From: Saccoglossus kowalevskii
Lineage: Eukaryota; Hemichordata; Enteropneusta; Harrimaniidae
Assembly: GCF_000003605.2 (NCBI RefSeq)
Contig: NW_003155739.1
Location: 104,446-137,394, forward strand
Direction: 5' to 3'
DNA length: 32,949 nt
Part shown: in pieces, positions 29,361-32,949 of the stretch
Layout: every line of letters begins with the position of its first letter
How positions within the stretch are numbered: the stretch's first letter is position 1
Program-made: the position numbers and the translations under genes
Notes under the pieces: generated by a model
Database searches by the model: none
What the model was told of the DNA's origin: nothing
What the model saw: only the letters and a program-made list of their open reading frames with translations

Positions 29361-29865
29361 TTTTGACTCCCATATGCGAAGTCTTTGTGTGTCTGCCTGT
29401 TCCACTGATATCTCAAGAACCATATGTTTGTTTTGGAAGAAACTTGATGCATAGATGCTCTGGGCTAATGTGCAGATTAGATTAGGTGTTGGATTAAATC
29501 CATGCATATCAATTACCTAATTTTCATAATGATTAGTCAATATTCAGTGTTTCCACAGATGTCTCAAGTACTATTCATCACATTACAATGAAACATGGTA
29601 CATAGATGTCATAGGACAATTCACAGACCTGATAAGTTTTGGGTTAATACATTTACATGAAAGTCTGTGCATATCAATTACCTGATTTGCATAACAATCA
29701 GTTATCAGGTTTTTCATCAATATCTTAAGTACTTAAATCTTATTTCAATGAATCTTGGTACATAAATACTCTAAGACAATGCAATGATCTAATTAGTTTT
29801 GGGTGTATATACATCCATAATAATTACCTAATTTGCATAATAACTTATATTTTGGCTTTCTCTCG
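29361..29865 (+). repeat. GACTCCCAT-family element, copy 2 (3 units)
   Basis: It starts TTTTTGACTCCCATATGCGAAG (GACTCCCAT at 29365-29373) and continues GTCTTTGTGTGTCTGCCTG, CACTGATATCTCAAGAACCA and monomers with GAAACTTGATGCATAGATGC, TGAAACATGGTACATAGATG and TGAATCTTGGTACATAAATA. The hairpin's 3' side (inner arm and outer arm) is missing, as if deleted between the GAA loop and the following TCTTTG. Confidence 0.75.
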
Positions 29866-30776
29866 AAGCTTGTGGGGGTGAGTTACATTGCATAACAAGA
29901 ACTAGCATTTAATAGTTAGTCAATTATATCACTGTCAAGGAAGTAATTTCCCAATAGAAAGGTTGCAGAAGTATTTTATTTCTCGTGGGGAATTAAAAGC
30001 CTTAAATTTAGTGCAATGATATTAAACCTAGAAAACGAAAAACGACTGTGCCTGTAATTAGTTATTGATAGAAGTTGACACTTATTTTAGTCAATATAAC
30101 TTTCTCTCACTATTTTTAACCTGTACAGGATTGTCTTGATAATGTAACAACAATTTTAATTTCTGCTATCTATAGTGTTTTATTTTATGTTATTATAAAC
30201 ACATTCTGAGTACTCATTTGACTTCAATTTCAGAGTTTATTGAGAAATTCTGGTAATTTTGTTTTTAAAGTTGTGCATTGTTCAATTATAACAATCAAGG
30301 ATTGGTGGTTGTGAATGTTTGCATGTTTGCATATAGAACATGCAATGTACTGCTATCTTGCTCATTATTATCCCATCTTTCCCTTGTTATCACACAATAA
30401 TAAACAGTGCATTACACTTAATTCCCTAAATATCACATACCTGAACAACCCTGTGCAGCTCTCAGAGCATCTCTGGGGAGGGGTGCTAAAATTTAACAAT
30501 TCTACTTCATTCAAGTGATTTTCAACACATGAGAGACCAATTTGACAGTCTGAACCATCTACATGTATTTGGATGACTTATTGTATTACTTTAGCAAATC
30601 ATTTCAACTTAGGAAATTAAAATTTTTTCAGTTCATAATCAATATATATATCAATATATAGCATTTGCTTCACATGGCCGTGATATTTATACATCCTTTT
30701 TTGGAAATATTAGGGACTAAAGAATTTTTCTCTTTCATTTGGCTGTACTCATCATCTAGCTGAACTTATTCCATGC
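29866..30776. other. non-coding stretch, no feature recognised
   Basis: AT-rich DNA with no convincing exon or repeat. The frame at 30315-30518 is judged to be chance. Confidence 0.4.
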
Positions 30777-30857
30777 CGACCACTATAACCATCAAAATAC
30801 AAATACATGTAACAGTTAACTGTTACATGTTTTGTATTTTGATGGTTATAGTGATCG
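30777..30857. repeat. 81 bp near-perfect palindrome
   Basis: The left arm runs 30777-30817 and the right arm 30818-30857. They meet at GTTAAC with no spacer. Over 30781-30853 the arms differ only by one extra T in the left arm (within AAATACATG against AAACATG). One further mismatch precedes the outer CGA/TCG pairs. Confidence 0.9.
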
Positions 30858-30949
30858 TTCAAATTTTTGCTTTGGATCTAGCTCTGGCATGAAAAGTTCA
30901 ATAGAATTCAATAAAACATCGCCGACAGGTTGACATGACTTTGCTTTGT

Positions 30950-31110
30950 AATCTAAACCAAGGCGGCTACTTAGTGGTCATTTTAGTGGTAAAAATTAGT
31001 GAACCAGTTGATTTTATTCATACTAGGCAAATAGACCAGACATAATAGACCCACAGAACAAATCATTTCGTTGCATGGATTCAATAAAAAATGACAAACT
31101 GGTAGCCATT
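30950..31110 (+). repeat. remnant of AGTCCCC-family monomers
   Basis: Two degenerate units are visible: AAGGCGGCTACTTAGTGGTC followed by ATTTTAGTGGTAAAAA, and GGATTCAATAAAAAATGACA followed by AACTGGTAGCCAT (core at 31091-31109). They align with the unit phrases at 14600-14650 and 6721-6751. The 125-codon minus-strand open frame over this region follows from the repeat. Confidence 0.5.
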
Positions 31111-31436
31111 TCATCTCTGAAGCATGGTTACCCGGCAAACAATATATGATTGAATCTAAAATTGACGGTTTGAAACTAATAATTGACCATGAGCCTAACA
31201 ATACAATACCTAAAGGAATGTTGTCAAGTGTTGTCAAGTGGTACTCCATCATGGAATACATGAAACAATTAGGTGTTGGTAACTTTAAATAATTATAAAT
31301 GAGGAATGTCAATGTGTTTGACTTGTTACTGCAAAACACACTCCAGTGTGTGTATGCCATAATTGTCTATATTTATTGCAACAGTATTCTTTAAACATGT
31401 ATGAATGCACCGAAAAAGTAGTACCAGGTAGTCTTT

Positions 31437-31639
31437 TACTGTAAAATACTTTCTTTTAGCTGAAATTAAATTTTACTGAAAAAGTTTTTTGGGTGTTTTG
31501 TATGTAATTTATTTTCACTGATTTTTGTCGAGTTGAATGTAAAATATAGGATAAAAAGTATAATCAGTGGAATCTATTTTCACTGAAGCATCTCTTCAGT
31601 GAAAATAACTTCCAAGCGAAATTAAAGTATTCTACAGTA
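31437..31639. mobile_element. 203 bp MITE with TACTGTA termini
   Basis: The ends TACTGTAAAATACTTT (31437-31452) and AAAGTATTCTACAGTA (31624-31639) are inverted repeats with one mismatch in 16. Each begins with TA, so a TA target duplication (Tc1/mariner type) is possible. Inside, TATTTTCACTGAAG (31575-31588) and CTTCAGTGAAAATA (31594-31607) form a perfect 14 bp stem with a 5 nt loop. Confidence 0.7.
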
Positions 31640-32133
31640 CATGGCTACCAAAACAGAAAAACAATTCACTTGTGCTTCTTCTTCGAATAATATAGGAAGT
31701 TATGTATGAATCAAGTCACAACTACTACTTTCTAATTTCATTTCCAATAGCTGTGCTGCATTACTATGGCTGTGTTGCATTACTATGGCTGCATTAGGCT
31801 TAGTTATTCAAAATAAAACACCAAATACATTTTGGATGAAAATAACCTGAATTTCCTAATGTAAAAGAATTATGGTTGGTTCGCTGTTCAAAAGATCCAT
31901 ACAAATATGGGGAAACATTGGATAATATTGATTAATTCACACACAATTTTATTTGTCTCTTCATGCATTAACCTCAGGACTGTTCAATAACAGGGCTTCA
32001 CTTAGTACGTACCCATCAAGTATAGAGAACATGCCGTTTCCGCACAACAGAACTATTAATTATGGAAACATTTAATCAGAGAGTTTGTATATTGTAGGTT
32101 CTTTGATATAATTGGGTTACATTATAAACAGCT

Positions 32134-32344
32134 TACTGTAAAGAGATTAATTGTTCACTGGGTTTTAATTTTGCTTATTTTGCTGACTGGAAAATACGCT
32201 AAATTAAAACCCAGTGAATATGTAAAATTTAGCATAGAACATATTATCTAAATGATAAAACCGTGAATTTAAAACCCACTGAATATGCCTGAAATGGTAA
32301 ATCAGCGAAATTTAAACCCAGTGAAAATTAGTCATTTTACAGTA
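32134..32344. mobile_element. 211 bp MITE with TACTGTA termini
   Basis: The ends are TACTGTAAAG (32134) and ATTTTACAGTA (ending 32344). Internal TTCACTGGGTTTTAATTT (from 32154) pairs perfectly with AAATTAAAACCCAGTGAA (ending 32219). Further AACCCACTGAA and AAACCCAGTGAAAAT copies lie to the right, so several alternative folds exist. It shares its termini with 31437-31639. Confidence 0.7.
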
Positions 32345-32449
32345 TAAAATATCTTTGTAAAAAAAAAAAATGTTTTTCAAATTCACCACAGTGCCTTGTT
32401 GGATGAAGAGTTTATAAATCTTATGAGCCGAAGACGAGCACACCTTATT

Positions 32450-32825
32450 CAATACGGGATTTTCCGTACAATTGCGAGATCTCGCGAGATGCATGAAAGA
32501 CGCGCGTCGAACGTCTGCCGCAAAAATCGAACGATTTGATTTTGAACTAGAATTTCTTTATTTCGCAGCTTACATTGACCGGCCGATCTTCGACAGAGGA
32601 ATATTGCTTCCGAATACCCTTACTTAATCGAAATTGCCTATCATCAAATGTGGACAGCACATTATTAAGCATGGAAATGTTCCCCAAAATACTTCGCGTT
32701 TGTCGAATCCCACGCGATGTTTGACGCGACTACGACGCTATGACCTTTGTTTGTCCTGTTTTTACATTCGATTTCACGCATAACGCGTGATTCTCGCAGT
32801 GAACGGAAAATGGTCTATTGCATGG
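32450..32825. promoter_or_regulatory. CpG-rich probable promoter of a neighbouring gene, with TCTCGCGAGA
   Basis: CpG density rises sharply against the CpG-poor rest of the window, with many sites in 32450-32520 and 32690-32800. TCTCGCGAGA at 32480-32489 is the palindromic element known from TATA-less, often bidirectional vertebrate promoters and bound by BANP. It overlaps a second palindrome, GCGAGATCTCGC (32474-32485). An ATG in good context (32810, AAAATGG) followed by a donor-like GTATAG (32826) could be a short first coding exon, but this is weak. Gene identity and direction are unknown. Confidence 0.55.
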
Positions 32826-32949
32826 GTATAGTAATCCTCACTATTACCTCTGGTACAATTCTCTGGAGTCAAAACTATGCATGTTATAAATTCTTTATAA
32901 ACCCCAAAATAATTATAAAATAAAAACAACACTTAGTCATTGTTTGGTG

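Noticed and set aside
30777-30857. Pre-microRNA hairpin
   Set aside because: The arms meet without a terminal loop and are almost perfectly complementary throughout, unlike a microRNA precursor; a fold-back duplication is more likely.
30983-31360. 125-codon minus-strand open frame and a 65-codon plus-strand frame at 31096-31290
   Set aside because: The region contains degenerate monomers of the AGTCCCC repeat family; neither product resembles a known protein, and AT-rich repeats give such frames by chance.

Overview
The window is AT-rich animal nuclear DNA: GT-AG introns, long repeat-filled non-coding stretches, and remnants of non-LTR retrotransposons and DNA transposons. The gene content and repeat style suggest a marine invertebrate, possibly a deuterostome such as a hemichordate, echinoderm or lancelet. 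The species cannot be fixed from the sequence alone.

One protein-coding gene is convincing. It is an eight-exon ZFAND1 orthologue (AN1-type zinc finger protein 1) on the + strand, coding span 427-11632. Its exons join in phase to 268 codons plus a stop, the length I recall for the vertebrate protein. Both AN1 fingers have all eight zinc ligands once one extra base in exon 4 is discounted. As given, that base (in the AAAGG run at 3414-3418) shifts the frame and leads to a stop at 3438-3440. A second splice acceptor 13 nt downstream of the normal one would restore the downstream frame, at the cost of two zinc ligands.

The introns are full of mobile DNA. They hold LINE 3' ends (introns 1 and 6), a LINE fragment (intron 5), a TTAA-flanked MITE relative (intron 3), an inverted pair of hAT-like elements (introns 5 and 7), a 1.6 kb inverted-repeat element and a 1.5 kb tandem array (both intron 7).

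From about 11.6 kb to 32.4 kb I see no host gene. This part holds a decayed reverse transcriptase fragment, two more copies of the AGTCCCC element family, a 1.2 kb minisatellite with a 32 bp unit, a four-unit array of about 160 bp, several inverted-repeat elements, and an 81 bp near-perfect palindrome. The last 0.5 kb is CpG-rich and carries a TCTCGCGAGA element, which looks like the promoter of a neighbouring gene outside the window.

The most unusual signal is a pair of repeat families, one starting at 6551 and the other at 8635. Each opens with a stem-loop of the same design: a 9-10 bp outer stem, a 4 bp inner stem, a GAA loop and an AAA bulge. The stem sequences are unrelated. Both continue with a GTCTGTC-rich segment, an ATATCTCA phrase and monomers of about 145 bp carrying AAACTTGGTACATA. 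This suggests one class of hairpin-headed tandem-array element in which hairpin shape, not sequence, is conserved.
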